Source: Iris pallida
Lineage: Eukaryota > Streptophyta > Magnoliopsida > Asparagales > Iridaceae
Assembly: GCA_029216955.1 (NCBI GenBank)
Contig: JANAVB010015604.1
Coordinates: 124,001-188,000, forward strand
DNA: 64,000 bases
Reading direction: 5' to 3'
The notes under the pieces are model-generated. The model was not told the DNA's origin. It ran no database searches and was given only the letters and a program-made list of their open reading frames with translations. Position numbers and translations under genes: made by a program. Positions within the stretch are counted from its first letter, which is position 1, and every line of letters begins with the position of its first letter. Positions 1-9,956 of the stretch are shown piece after piece.

Positions 1-1000
1 TAACAAAACTCTCTTCCAAATTCTCATATTCTCAAAACTTTCTGTTCGCCCTTTTTTGCTCTGGATAGAGCTAAGTCAGTGGTCACTCTCTCTGCGTTGT
101 GTGCAACAACGAGATACCGGTGGAGCGAAGATTTCACCACTAGGAGCATTCGAACAAAGTCTGCACGTAGACCCATATTAACTCTTAGGGCAGTGCTACG
201 TACGTGACTTCCCTGGAGGCCGGTAACATTTACATTATTTTATTTTTGTTTGTAGATTTTCAAATGAAGAAACAAATATAATTTCCAACACTTTATACTT
301 CACACGAATGCATCGAGGAGCATGGCACTTGTGCACATATGTTGTGCTCTTTTGCGAGTCATAATGCGGCGGGCATTATGCACCGAGCATTATGCGACAA
401 TGCGTGCATGTGACGAGGAGCTATGCATCAAGCGTCATGTGACAAGGTGCTATGCTGCGAAGGAGATCTGCGTGGAATGCATGCTCGCAGTTACTTACAG
501 CGCTATTAGTTCTATCAGCCGTCGCTGCTTAATTCGACATACGGCGTAACCGGTGCTGTCAGCGTATGGCGTGTTGCAGTGTCGACGCATAGATATCTGG
601 GTCGGAGATTTTGTGGTATTTGGTCAGGTAGCGCGTGTGCACACATGTGCACACAATTCACTAATAGGTGTTGGTTTACTCTATAAATAGAGTCTCCCCT
701 CTTCCATTTGACAGAGTTGAAATTTTTTTTAGAGAGAAACGAGAGAAGAGAAAGAACCTCATTAAGCATAGCAGTCCGATGCGCACATAGACCTCTATGC
801 ACACCCGAGAGCATGTTGCACATTTTAAGTTTCCAAGTCTTTCCAAAGGTGACATAGAGTGTTCCAGAAGTTCTCTTGAGAATTTGTTGGTTCCTGGGGT
901 AGGTCAACGTATAGGACGAATCTTACATTGAGCTCTGTGATTTTATCACTCCAACAAGAAGTCTTTTATTATATTTTGTTCTTGTTTTTGTTCTCTCTAT
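1..1000. other. Unassigned promoter-like DNA, possible LTR remnant
   Basis: No coding region could be supported. A TATA-like TATAAATA lies at 682-689 and is followed by a purine-rich leader, then a T-rich end near 965-1000 that resembles the R-U5 part of an LTR. The 320-500 stretch has degenerate short repeats around 'gcattatg'. There is no second copy in the window and no TSD, so assignment to an LTR is only a guess from composition and layout. Confidence 0.25.
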
Positions 1001-1101
1001 GTAAAATCTCAAAAAAAATTCTGATAAATTAAACAATTAGACCACTCAATAAAATATATGGTTAATAGAACTAGGTATATATAGTGGTTAATAAAACCAG
1101 T

Positions 1102-1234
<133 letters not shown>

Positions 1235-1431
1235 ATCAAAAAAAATATCAAAAGCTCCAATTTATTGATGTATAAGGCACAAAATGCCGAAGCCTATAAA
1301 AGAAAGTGCGACTCGCGCGGAAAGACCCAAAAAAACAAGAAAGCCAGTCAGTGACGGTGGGCGCACACTGAACCGGACCAAAAACCTATAGGCCAGTAGT
1401 CAAGGCAGCAACCACTGCTAAAATATGCTCT

Positions 1432-1640
1432 ATTAGCAACGTAATTTAGCGACAGAATAAAATAACGTCCCTAAATATTGAATATAGCGACTCCTTTTGA
1501 TAGACATCGCTAAACATCGCTGAATAGCGACGTTCCGCGAAAAAGATAAAGTACGTCGCTGAATAGCGACGTTCAGCAACATGACTTAAGTTGTGTCGCT
1601 CCTTAGCGACGTTTAGCGACGTCTAAATCAGACGTCGCTA
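1432..1640. repeat. Subterminal repeats of the first CACTA element
   Basis: About ten copies of a TAGCGACGTT-like decamer or its complement occur in about 200 bp, for example near 1525, 1568 and 1605. In CACTA elements such repeats are binding sites for the element's TnpA-like protein. That role is inferred from the family. Confidence 0.8.
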
Positions 1641-2506
1641 ATGTTTTAATATATTCCGTTCGAAACTTTCATTTTCCCCTTCTCTCTCTTCCAAACATTT
1701 CTTAAAATTTTCAGTCTCTCCTCCGACGAAGCCCCCTACTCGCCGCCTCCCTCCTTCGATGAAGCCCCCCTCCTCGCCGCCTCCCTCCTCCGACCGAGCC
1801 GCCCTCTTCAGGTAAACCCTAACCCTAGTCCTAGCTATCTAGACACGGACACCATGTTATTAACACAATTTTGACCTCGTTTGGACACGTGTCTAGATAC
1901 CCCTAGACACGTGTGTCACACACACACATACCACCTCTGACACGTATACAATGGTAAGGTTTTTGCATGAGAATTTAGGTTTCGAATGGGTTACTGAGAT
2001 TTTAGGATTTTGAATGTTTTGTTATATTCATAGATATATATATGTATCAGAGATTTAATATAGTAGTATGTGTTTTCGAGTTATAAGTTTGGGTTTAATT
2101 TTGAGTTTGATATTTTGAATTGATACTTTGATGTACTGTACTAGAGAGGGCAAGGATTATATTTATGTATTTGAGTTGATATACTTATGTATATAAGTAT
2201 ATGAGCTGTGGGAGTTAGAGTATAGGGTTATGTTGATTTTGGGATATTTGGTTTTCGATTGATCTAGTTTTAGTAGACTAGTGTAGTGGGTTGCAGTGTG
2301 GATTTAGCTCAGTGACTGTTTGCAATGAGTAGATGTTTGCAGCGGCAGTGGCATAACATTTGCCCTGCTTTGGCGTTGCCTTGATTTGGCATGGACAGTA
2401 AAATACAGTAGGCTTAGGAATGTGTTATCAGCAGCAGTAGCATAGGAGTATGGTTTGGTATTAGTAGAGAGTTGAGGTGAGATTGTGGTTAGGATTTGTG
2501 AGTGTA

Positions 2507-2532
2507 AGGAGGAGGAGGAGGAGGAGGAGGAG
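2507..2532. repeat. (GGA)n microsatellite
   Basis: About eight tandem GGA units within the intron-like region of the first CACTA element. Confidence 0.85.
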
Positions 2533-2808
2533 TTGAGTTGATATTTTACCTTGAGGGATACTTTTCATAGGATATCTATAGGAGTTATATAGATAGGAGG
2601 ATTTATGCATAGCTTAGATTGAGGATTTGATATACATGTGAGTGTATGCTATATATATGTATAAATGTTTATAGATAGGTTTTGTTTTGAATATATATAT
2701 ATATTGGTAAAAGGGTAGTTGGATAAGGTATGGGTTATACTTCATATAGAAGTGGGTTGTATCTTGAGAGTGCCACTTGTCTTTGAGTGAGTTATTGAAG
2801 AGTACGTG

Positions 2809-2811
<3 letters not shown>

Positions 2812-2878
<67 letters not shown>
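2812..2878. repeat. (TA)n microsatellite
   Basis: A pure TA run of about 66 bp. The minus-strand poly Ile-Tyr open frame through it is not a gene. Confidence 0.95.
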
Positions 2879-2883
<5 letters not shown>

Positions 2884-3279
2884 TAGCTAGAGTATCAATG
2901 TCATCCAGGGATTCACCTATAGGTCCTAGGATTGGGTTTTATGACTTAGAAAGGACTAGTTGACTAAGTTTGACCTTTAATAAAGGCTTGACCAAACCAG
3001 ATTACATACTCGAGTATCAGTGAAAATATTTTAGGAATTTGAAAACTAAAAATCAAATGAAGACCCGAACAGTTCACATTACATTGCAAAACTCAAGTAT
3101 CAGACAAAACCACATCTTTATAATCAACCCCAACCAAATTCAAAAATCAAACCCAAAGTCTATTTAAACTTGAAACCAGTTCTTCGAGTATTCGATTGTA
3201 TTAGTGAATTCATTTCAAAAATACCAAATTGAAATCCAAACTCAATAAAACCTAAAAATAGTTGTACAGTAGTGTTTCC

Positions 3280-3735
3280 CATATGTGTACGTGTCAGAGG
3301 GGGGTATGCGTGTCCAAACATTGGACACGAAGGTGTCCAAACAGAGAATAACAGAATATCAATACATAGCAGAAAACCAGTATCATACGATGGGGTCTGG
3401 TCAAATTGGACACGACACAGTGTGCCATTGGCCATGTGCTCGTGTCCACGTGGAGAGTAGGGGTAGGGCTTCGTGTCTATCACCTTGAATTGTGTCCACA
3501 AGTCGTGTGTCCAAGATACCAAGGCGTATCAGAGTCGAATTTAAGATTGTGCACGCACAGTCCAAATCCCGTGGACGTGCGATTTTGTGTCCGACTTGCA
3601 TCCAGCCGACACGAAACTTGAGGGGAGGCTTGTCAGTGGTTGCCCCCACCTCTGTGTCAAGTGGTTCGTGTCCAATTTGTGTAGGTATTTATGAAACAAA
3701 TTTGTTCCTATTGGATAATTGTGTGTCCATCTTTG
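3280..3735. repeat. Cluster of GTGTCC / GGACAC words
   Basis: Roughly a dozen copies of GTGTCC or its complement GGACAC lie in about 450 bp of the intron-like sequence just before the transposase exon. They are not in a regular tandem array. The same word recurs in LTRs elsewhere in the window. Confidence 0.6.
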
Positions 3736-3738
3736 CAG

Positions 3739-4694
3739 AATTATTTTCAAATGGATATGAATTACTACATGTGGTGTCGTTCATGGATGTACAATCATAG
3801 TCCTGATGATATGTGCGGTGTGCGGGATGAATACATAGCGGGAGTAGAGCAGTTCCTGCAGTTTGCCAAGGCGTTCCCTCAGTACATGGACGGCACCAAA
3901 ATTAAGGTCCGTGTGTGAAATTTCATAACGTGAAATATTATCCATAAGTGGAAGTGATATATCCTTTGTACTCGAGGGGTTTCACACCTAATTACTATCA
4001 ATGGACCGCACACGGAGAACTGGTGTCTTTAGCATCAGAGCCGGAGCCTTATGTTGAGCCGTATATGCATGCGGGACCTAATTTTGTTTCAGATAATCAT
4101 GCACACGACGACGGGTGCATGAACATGGTTTTCGACGCTGCGGGGCCTAGTTTCGTTCATGATGCAGCTGAGGAGGCACCTAATGTCGATGCTACAAAGT
4201 TCATGGAGTGGCTGGAGAATGCAATAACTCTATTGTATCCTAGTTGTGAGGATCATTCACTGTTAAAGGTGGTTACAAGACTGTTAAGCGTTAAGTCAAA
4301 TTTTACCATGTCGCAAGAATGCTACAACCGAGTGTTGGAGTTGATTATAGAGATCTTGTCAGCGGTTGCTAAGTTACCTAATGACTTCTACCATTCTAAG
4401 AAGATGGTGAGATCGCTCTGGATGGGATATGAGAAAATCAATTCTTGTCGCAATGGATGCATACTGTACTACAAAGACGACAAGGACGCAGATGTCTGCA
4501 GATTTTGTGGTACTGATCGCTATAAGACAACTAGTACAGGAAGGTCTACCGGTACAAGAAGACCGACCGAATCAATGTACTACTTGTCTTTGACGCCGCG
4601 GTTGCAAAGATTATTTATGGTAAAAGAGACGGCCAAAAATATGAGTTAACACATACGAGAACAGATTAAAGGAGTGTTGGATCACCCATCCGAT
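3739..4694 (+). pseudogene. CACTA transposase, TNP2-type N-terminal part (broken)
   Basis: The encoded pieces match the plan of plant TNP2-like transposases. First comes a transposase-associated domain (3751-3915; motif RSWMYN, then EYIAGVEQFLQFA). Next is the linker with YSRGFTPNYYQWTAHGE (from about 3966). Then come the segments LPNDFYHSKKMVRSL, GYEKINSCRNGC and LTPRLQRLF (4370-4620). The exon is taken to start after the acceptor at 3731-3738, with the first ATG at 3751. The frame is broken by a stop at 3916-3918, an in-frame TAA near 3944 and a TAA at 4647-4649. Homology continues past the last stop to about 4693 (HIREQ, LDHPSDGE) and is then lost. The catalytic half of the transposase is missing, so the copy is dead. 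Confidence 0.8.
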
Positions 4695-4820
4695 GGAGAA
4701 GTGTGCAGTGTTTATAGTGTAGTATACAGTCTTACAATGTAGTGTGCAGTGTGCAGTATATGAAGTATAGTGTAGTGTGCAATGTTTATAGTGTAGTATG
4801 CAGTGTGTATTATGTGAAGT
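4695..4820. repeat. Degenerate tandem repeat at the CACTA/Tat junction
   Basis: Imperfect repeats built on 'agtgtgcagtgtttatagtg' and 'tagtgtagtatgcagtg' fill the gap between the broken transposase and the first 47-bp LTR repeat. No gene is seen. It may mark a rearrangement that removed the left edge of the Tat LTR. Confidence 0.6.
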
Positions 4821-4825
4821 GCAGT

Positions 4826-4955
4826 GAAGCTTCGGCGTATCATCAGGGTCTAAATCCATGCGCGTCAGCAGGGAAGCTTCGGCGCATCATCAGGGTCTAA
4901 ACCCATGCGCGTCGGCAAAAAAGCTTCAGCACATCATCAGGACTCACGGTCCATG
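4826..4955. repeat. 47-bp tandem repeats in 5' LTR (3 copies)
   Basis: Units start at 4826, 4873 and 4920, each beginning (g)aagcttcggcgcatcatc and ending near gcgtcagcag. The last is degenerate. The 3' LTR has eight units of the same repeat. Confidence 0.9.
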
Positions 4956-5075
4956 CCCATATGCGAAAGAAAAATATGATAGAATGATGAAACCCACCAG
5001 TCACCGCCGGCCGAACGTCGACGGGCGTCCGGGGGACATCATTCGCAACAGCCTCCGCAGGTTCTTTTTCTTTGC

Positions 5076-5118
5076 CTCATCCTCGGCCAGCACCACCGCG
5101 AGGAGTCTTGGGGGCCAT
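5076..5118 (-). CDS. Short antisense start frame in LTR (MAPKTPRGGAGRG)
   Basis: On the minus strand an ATG at 5116-5118 opens a 13-codon basic frame that ends at a TGA. About 95 bp upstream lies TATAAATA (5213-5220, minus), followed by a CT-rich leader with 'aaaccctaaac'. The same ATG, frame and TATA are kept in the 3' LTR (35893 and 35988-35995). There it points into the antisense gene, so I read it as a first coding exon that is spliced. In this 5' LTR copy it points out of the element. The donor site is not certain. Confidence 0.4.
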
Positions 5119-5212
5119 CTCGTGAAAGAAGAAGTTTAGGGTTTTTCGAAAGAAGAACTCTAGAGAAGAAGAAAGCAAAGTGGAGAAGAACCCTCTCTCT
5201 CCATCAGACGCC

Positions 5213-5220
5213 TATTTATA
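5213..5220 (-). promoter_or_regulatory. Antisense TATA box in 5' LTR
   Basis: The sequence cctatttatagg reads as TATAAATA on the minus strand, within a near-palindrome. It is about 95 bp upstream of the antisense ATG at 5118, a normal distance for a plant core promoter plus a short leader. Confidence 0.5.
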
Positions 5221-6413
5221 GGCTTAGACATACGCGAAAACCGATGAAGAGTGACATCAGCCGCCACCTCGGGTTCCATGAAGTGATAACCGCAAATAAA
5301 TCCAAAAAGATCATCATTAATCATTTTGGTTACTTCGAAGCGTTATCATTTGCATTAACTGAGAGGAGCATGTGCCACATCAATGATGCACGAAAAACTC
5401 ATACGCCCGAACAGTCATGCGCCCCGTTAAAGACACCACCATGCTTCTTATTCAAAGTATTCCAAAACTTGACAAAAAGTTTTAGAAACTTTGAAGGGGA
5501 TCTTGTAGAAGCATGGAATTTCAGAACCAGAAATCCTATGCGCCTAACACTACATACGCCAGGAAGCTCAGATGAAGTACTTGGCATAGCAAACGGCAAA
5601 AGCTTAGACATTAAAAGAAGATTTTTATTTCAGATAAAAGGCTATTACATATCTAAAAATGGCTGAACAAAGGAGAACTTCTACAAAAAGACCCTAAGTC
5701 TACAGCCTGGCGCAGCAACCACCATGCGCTCTCAAACAGGCACATCTCTTCGGCATCTCAGTTTGGCGCATCACTTCAGCGTCTCAGCCAGGTGCTTCCT
5801 TTCAGCAGCTCAGTTATGTGCCGCCCTTCAGCGTCTCAGTCAGGCGCATCTCTTCGACGTCTCAGTCAGGCGCATCTCTTCAAGAGCCTCAGTTATATGC
5901 ATCATGAAATCTCAGCATATGCGCCTTACCTCGATCCGAACAAATGCTTCGACTAATGAAGCATTTATTGAGCAGAACGAGGGTGGGCAATCAACCCCCT
6001 AGCTGGAGGAAGAGCTCTCCAAAGGCCAAGGAAGAAGAGGGCACCGCAATCAACCCATGGCAAAAGGAGGCTTTTAATACAACCAGAATGGGCAACACCC
6101 ACTCTAGCAGGAGGAGGAGCTCTCCCAAAGCCCAAGGAAGATGATCGGAGCACCGCAGTTTTGATCTGCGGCTCTTCCAGCATAACGAAGACGAGGCTCG
6201 AGCATCCCGATCTTTGGATACAATATGCACCTTTCGTCTGCCTCAGAAGCCCTCGACTCCGACTTTTGGATGTAACAGTCACCTTCAAGTACATAAATGA
6301 AGACAATGCGTCGCATCTTCACCCTCGGGAATATCTCGTCAACAGAATGTGCTCGAGCAAACAAGTTCATTTCGGGAGGACATAAGAGAACGAGAGGCAA
6401 ACTCTCTCCTTGC

Positions 6414-6421
6414 CACTATTT
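6414..6421 (-). promoter_or_regulatory. Second antisense TATA-like site in 5' LTR
   Basis: The sequence actatttataggtc gives TATAAATA on the minus strand, followed by a purine-rich leader. A minus frame of about 98 codons after it (6104-6400) is open in both LTR copies, but it has no recognisable domain and no clear ATG near its start. Weak evidence. Confidence 0.3.
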
Positions 6422-7371
6422 ATAGGTCGGGCAAATCAAACCCATGCGCCAAGTGGTGGGCTCTCCGAATCCCGTGCAATAAATTTGCATTAACGGTGAT
6501 GAACCTGACGCTTCGGATTCAGCCAAGTCAAAATGGCTATTTAAAGCACTTGAAGAACGTAACCGTCGGGCCAATAAAGACGTGTTATACAATCGGATGC
6601 GCCGGTCAGACCGCGCATCATACTGACGCGCCCACCAGCACCAAGCGCCTTGTAAGGATGCGCCCCATGCGTCCCCATGTGCCTAGTGGAATGCAGATCG
6701 ATGTGCCCACTCAACAGCCCATCACCCGTCAAAGAATATTAAATACTGAAGTCTGACACGACAGCGGCCAGTCCTCGATGACTGAATAGTTGACAGCTTT
6801 TTTAGAAGATGAAGCGTCATTGACGTCGGCATCATCATTACTTCTCTTCGGCGGTTACAAGCTACGTGGCCGCCCAACCATTTCGTATGCGCCTCCGCAG
6901 CCATGTGCCCAAATCTCTACATGTGCCTCAAAAGCCATGCACTTCAGACTTTCTTCTGATCCCGAAATACATAAGTCAAAGTCACTACTGAAGCCTTGCA
7001 TGCGCCTCAAAAGCCGTGCGCCCAGGCTGGTTCGTGACTCCTAAAGGTTACAAGCCAAAGCCTTCTCATGCGCCCAATCCTTGGCTCATCCTATCAGATT
7101 ACTCTCCACCAAATCCGAGATCTTTGAGCAACGGATATGCGCCACGTGTCTCTTGACTCAGTTCAGCCGATGAAGGGGTGCTAATCACCCAAGATCTCAG
7201 CAACCGAAAGATCTTCTCTATTGCTACGTGTCACCTCTGCGGTAGCCCACAAATGCAACGAGAAGAGTTCAACTCCTCAATCCGAGCGTGCCGCCATCAG
7301 CAATCACCACGTGGCATCCCTATAAACCGGTGCATCCTACATATGCGCACATGAGCAGCCAGCCTGCAGAC

Positions 7372-7380
7372 AATAAATAG
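7372..7380 (+). promoter_or_regulatory. Sense TATA-like site of the Tat 5' LTR
   Basis: The sequence caataaatagag sits about 300 bp before the LTR end. The 3' LTR has the better form ctataaataaag at 38154. A leader rich in ACAC and CTTCTTC follows. This is the expected place of the genomic RNA promoter. Confidence 0.5.
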
Positions 7381-7683
7381 AGGGATCATTTTCTTCTGAC
7401 AGAGGCCACGAACCTATGAACACACACACAGAGAGATAGATACAGACACTCAACGTCTTCTTCTTCTCCGTGAGCTCCAGCACCCAGAGCAACTCAGACC
7501 TTCAGAGAACCGATAACCGTCGTCAGATCGTCAACGGAGTCAACGCATTACCACTCGCTCCATCGGCACATGGGATCCAGATAAACAAAAGTGTTCTCCT
7601 AGGATTACGTCTAAGTCCTACATTGTAACACTGTTCTGTTTGTAATTGAAATTTGCAATAAATGATTTTAATGGCAAATAAGC

Positions 7684-7703
7684 TAGCGACTCTGCTGGGG
7701 ACC
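7684..7703 (+). other. Primer binding site of the Tat element
   Basis: Three bases after the LTR end comes tagcgactctgctggggacc. It would be a TGGCGACTC-type PBS if the second base is a G-to-A change. PBS sites starting TGGCGACTC are, to my knowledge, found in Tat/Ogre-like elements. The tRNA was not identified here. Confidence 0.6.
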
Positions 7704-8514
7704 TCTTTCTCCTCTACCGAGAAAGCTGTGTCGCAATCCGACGACGTGAAGGTGGGCTCCTCCCACAAGACGCTGGTCGTACGCCTTAATCATCAGGCGT
7801 ATGAGGAGTTCATCTCTGAAGGCAGCGCAAGTCCTTCGAAGCGGCTGCCAAAGCCGAAGAAGACTCGCCAAGTCTGGGTGCGCAAGGTCGAGGCCCCTGG
7901 CACCACCACTTAAGGGGATGCGCCGATGCAGTCCACCCTTCTCGCTGACGACCTCAGCAGCCAGGATGCGTCCACCGGTGCAGCACATCTCTCGAGAAAG
8001 CATAGTGCTGACCACATTCTCCAGCCATCTTCTTCTCAAAGAAGAAAGATGTGCCGACGGAGCAAGGGCACAGCTAATGCCCTGTGCATCACCTCTGATG
8101 CGCCACAGAAGGCCTCTATCTTTGACAGAAGGCCTCTATCTCTGAGTACTATACGTCCCAATGGGCTGGTATGAGGAAGTCTAAGGCAGTACGGGCCATG
8201 CGCCACAAACGTGCTATGCCAGCAGCAAACCAGAAGCATGCGGTCACAATCATGCGCGCTGCCGATGGTAAGCTGCATAAGGTCGACTCGGGTGCTTCTG
8301 CGCCAGAAACGAGCTGACCTTCAAAGTCCTTGCCTCACTTGGGCGCATCTGCTGCGTTCGCAACCAAGTCAAGCAAGATAAACCCTGTGGTCTTGAACTC
8401 CCGCGCCTCTATTGTTTGTGCATCTAAGGTTCGTTCAGGTCACTGTAAATGTTGTTCCCCCACTACTGATCTGAGTGCATGTTCTGCGTTGGATCAGGGG
8501 TGGAGCATTCACTT
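7704..8514 (+). other. Leader between PBS and gag, with ORF-like pieces
   Basis: One frame stays open from 7662 to 8174 except for a TAA at 7911-7913, giving a basic product with KRLPKPKKTRQVWVRK and later KHSADH and SSSQRRK segments. Some Tat/Ogre elements have an extra ORF before gag. This could be its remnant, but no domain is recognised. ATGCGCC words continue here from the LTR. Confidence 0.35.
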
Positions 8515-9950
8515 TATAACGGCCCAGTCCCAATATACGTAGGACCAAGTACGTAAACATGCCAGCTGTATTCATACGAAGTACATAGGTCTCGTATGAA
8601 TACATAAGCTGTAAAATATAGTAATCCAAGACAAACTAAATCTCATCCACAATAATAATATAAATCAACTTGAATATTTATGATACAATCGTTGGACGAA
8701 GACAAAGTCCACTACCAACTGCCTCAATGAAAGAAATGTACAATAAATCGAACGATAAAAACGGCAAGACGAACCAAGCGCAATTTCTTTCGAAGGAATG
8801 AAGAAGACCACGGCCTTGGCTAGAATACCTGCGGAAGACATGAACACACACCTGGGGAAAAACCAGGTCCTTAGACGGACGTAGCAAGATACAGGAAGAA
8901 CAAGCTAATATGAACGGTCAGTATAAAATAATATATAAACTAGACATAAACATGCAAAGGAGATTCTAACCGCCTAATGTGCAATTTAGAGGACAACTTT
9001 CATGCGCATGGATGGGATTTTAGGCTATGTGTACGTAACTGGCACCCAGTCATCTGTATCCGTCCGTAACGTCTAAAACGTCAGAGGGCATCTGCAAATA
9101 TATCGCCACAGTTCCATCCAGAGACTGTGGTTTACCTGTTTGGCTTCCCATACGCACTAGCGACTGTCCTCCCCCAATATTTTCCACACTGTTCAAGTCA
9201 TATCCATGGCTCGTCCAGTTTTATAACTGCTTGAGTCTCTAAAAAAACCTAGTCATAGCAGTTACGATCAACTATCCGTCACACGACTTTAAAGAGGGCC
9301 AGTCCATAAGTCGTGCCCCTAACAAAATGTCTCAAACCGTGTAGTGTAGGTGTCATGGCCAAAGGAAGATATTAGAATATCCCCCAACAAAAAGGCAGTC
9401 CGCTAACACTAAGTCATCATGCATAAAATAAAATAACGACTAATAAAGTCGTTTGCACCCAAGTGTGGCTTAGACGTGCAGTTTATATCAAAGGAAACTA
9501 ACAATATGAAATAAAGTAAATAATGCAGTAAATAAATAATTGACAGTTTAATTAGCAAGGTATACTTGCCTGTTGTGACGCCTGGTGTGGTGCTATGATC
9601 ATGTGGCACAAGATCGACTTCGATGTTATAACTACGCAAGGGAGCCTTTGTTGACGACATGGAGTATTCCATCGGGTCCAGAACGGTCAACTTAGTTAAG
9701 GTCGACGGGGAAGGTACAAAGTTGGTGAGGGATTTAGGAATAATGGGCTTAGTCACGGATACAAGGATAATCAAAAGAGGAGAGATAAATAATATATACG
9801 ATTTTGAGAAAACTAATTATAGTCATTGAAACTATGTTTATTTAGTAAAAAGATTTTAGATAGTATTTGAGAATTACCAACAAATTTAAATATATTTTTA
9901 TTGATCAAAGATTTCCATATACTTTATCTAGGAAAATGTAATTAAATAAT
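8515..9950 (-). mobile_element. Inserted solo-LTR-like block, minus orientation
   Basis: Between leader and gag there is about 1.4 kb that does not fit the Tat element. Its left edge TATAACGGCCCAGTCCC resembles the minus-orientation LTR edges TGTCACGACCC (52791) and TGTCACACCCC (63140). It has the same inner plan as those LTRs: an AG acceptor near 8865 (minus strand, after a T-rich stretch), and a later block around 9560-9600 matching the 39800 position of the other LTR. No protein domain is present. The right edge near 9950 and a TSD could not be fixed. Confidence 0.45.
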
Positions 9951-9956
9951 ATCTCT

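Larger units (their letters stand above)
1690..3738 (+). other. Leader and long intron-like region of the CACTA transposase gene
   Basis: A CT-rich leader (1680-1810, encoding-like CCTCC/GAAGCC repeats) ends at a plausible donor near 1810. The following 1.9 kb is AT-rich, stop-filled and ends in the acceptor 'ctttgcag' at 3731-3738, just before the transposase exon. It includes a GGA microsatellite (2507-2532) and a TA microsatellite (2812-2878). Intron boundaries are inferred from splice-site look. Confidence 0.45.
1413..4694 (+). mobile_element. CACTA (En/Spm) transposon, 5' part only
   Basis: The left end reads CACTGCTAAAATATG and is followed by many copies of TAGCGACGTT in both orientations (1432-1640), the usual subterminal layout of plant CACTA elements. 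A GC-rich leader, a probable donor (cttcag/gtaaac near 1810) and a long intron-like stretch lead to transposase exons of TNP2 type at 3739-4694. The element stops abruptly where degenerate repeats and then the Tat LTR begin, so the catalytic part of the transposase and the right end are missing. The right TIR and TSD cannot be seen, so the exact left boundary rests on motif and repeats only. Confidence 0.75.
4821..7680 (+). repeat. 5' LTR of the Tat element (left end missing)
   Basis: This matches the 3' LTR through its whole length. It ends in ...GGCAAATA where the 3' LTR has ...GGCAAACA. The left edge starts inside the 47-bp repeats, so the LTR lacks its first part and several repeat units. 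It carries an antisense TATA box and short start frame (5076-5220), a second antisense TATA near 6414, a sense TATA-like site at 7372-7380 and a very high density of ATGCGCC words. By eye it differs from the 3' LTR by several percent, clearly more than the LTR pair of the nested chromovirus. Confidence 0.85.

Noticed and set aside
2614..2883. Minus-strand frame with poly Ile-Tyr
   Set aside because: Produced by the TA microsatellite at 2812-2878.
6104..6400. 98-codon minus frame kept in both Tat LTRs
   Set aside because: Open in both copies simply because the LTRs are copies of each other. No domain or firm ATG, so only the nearby TATA is listed, at low confidence.
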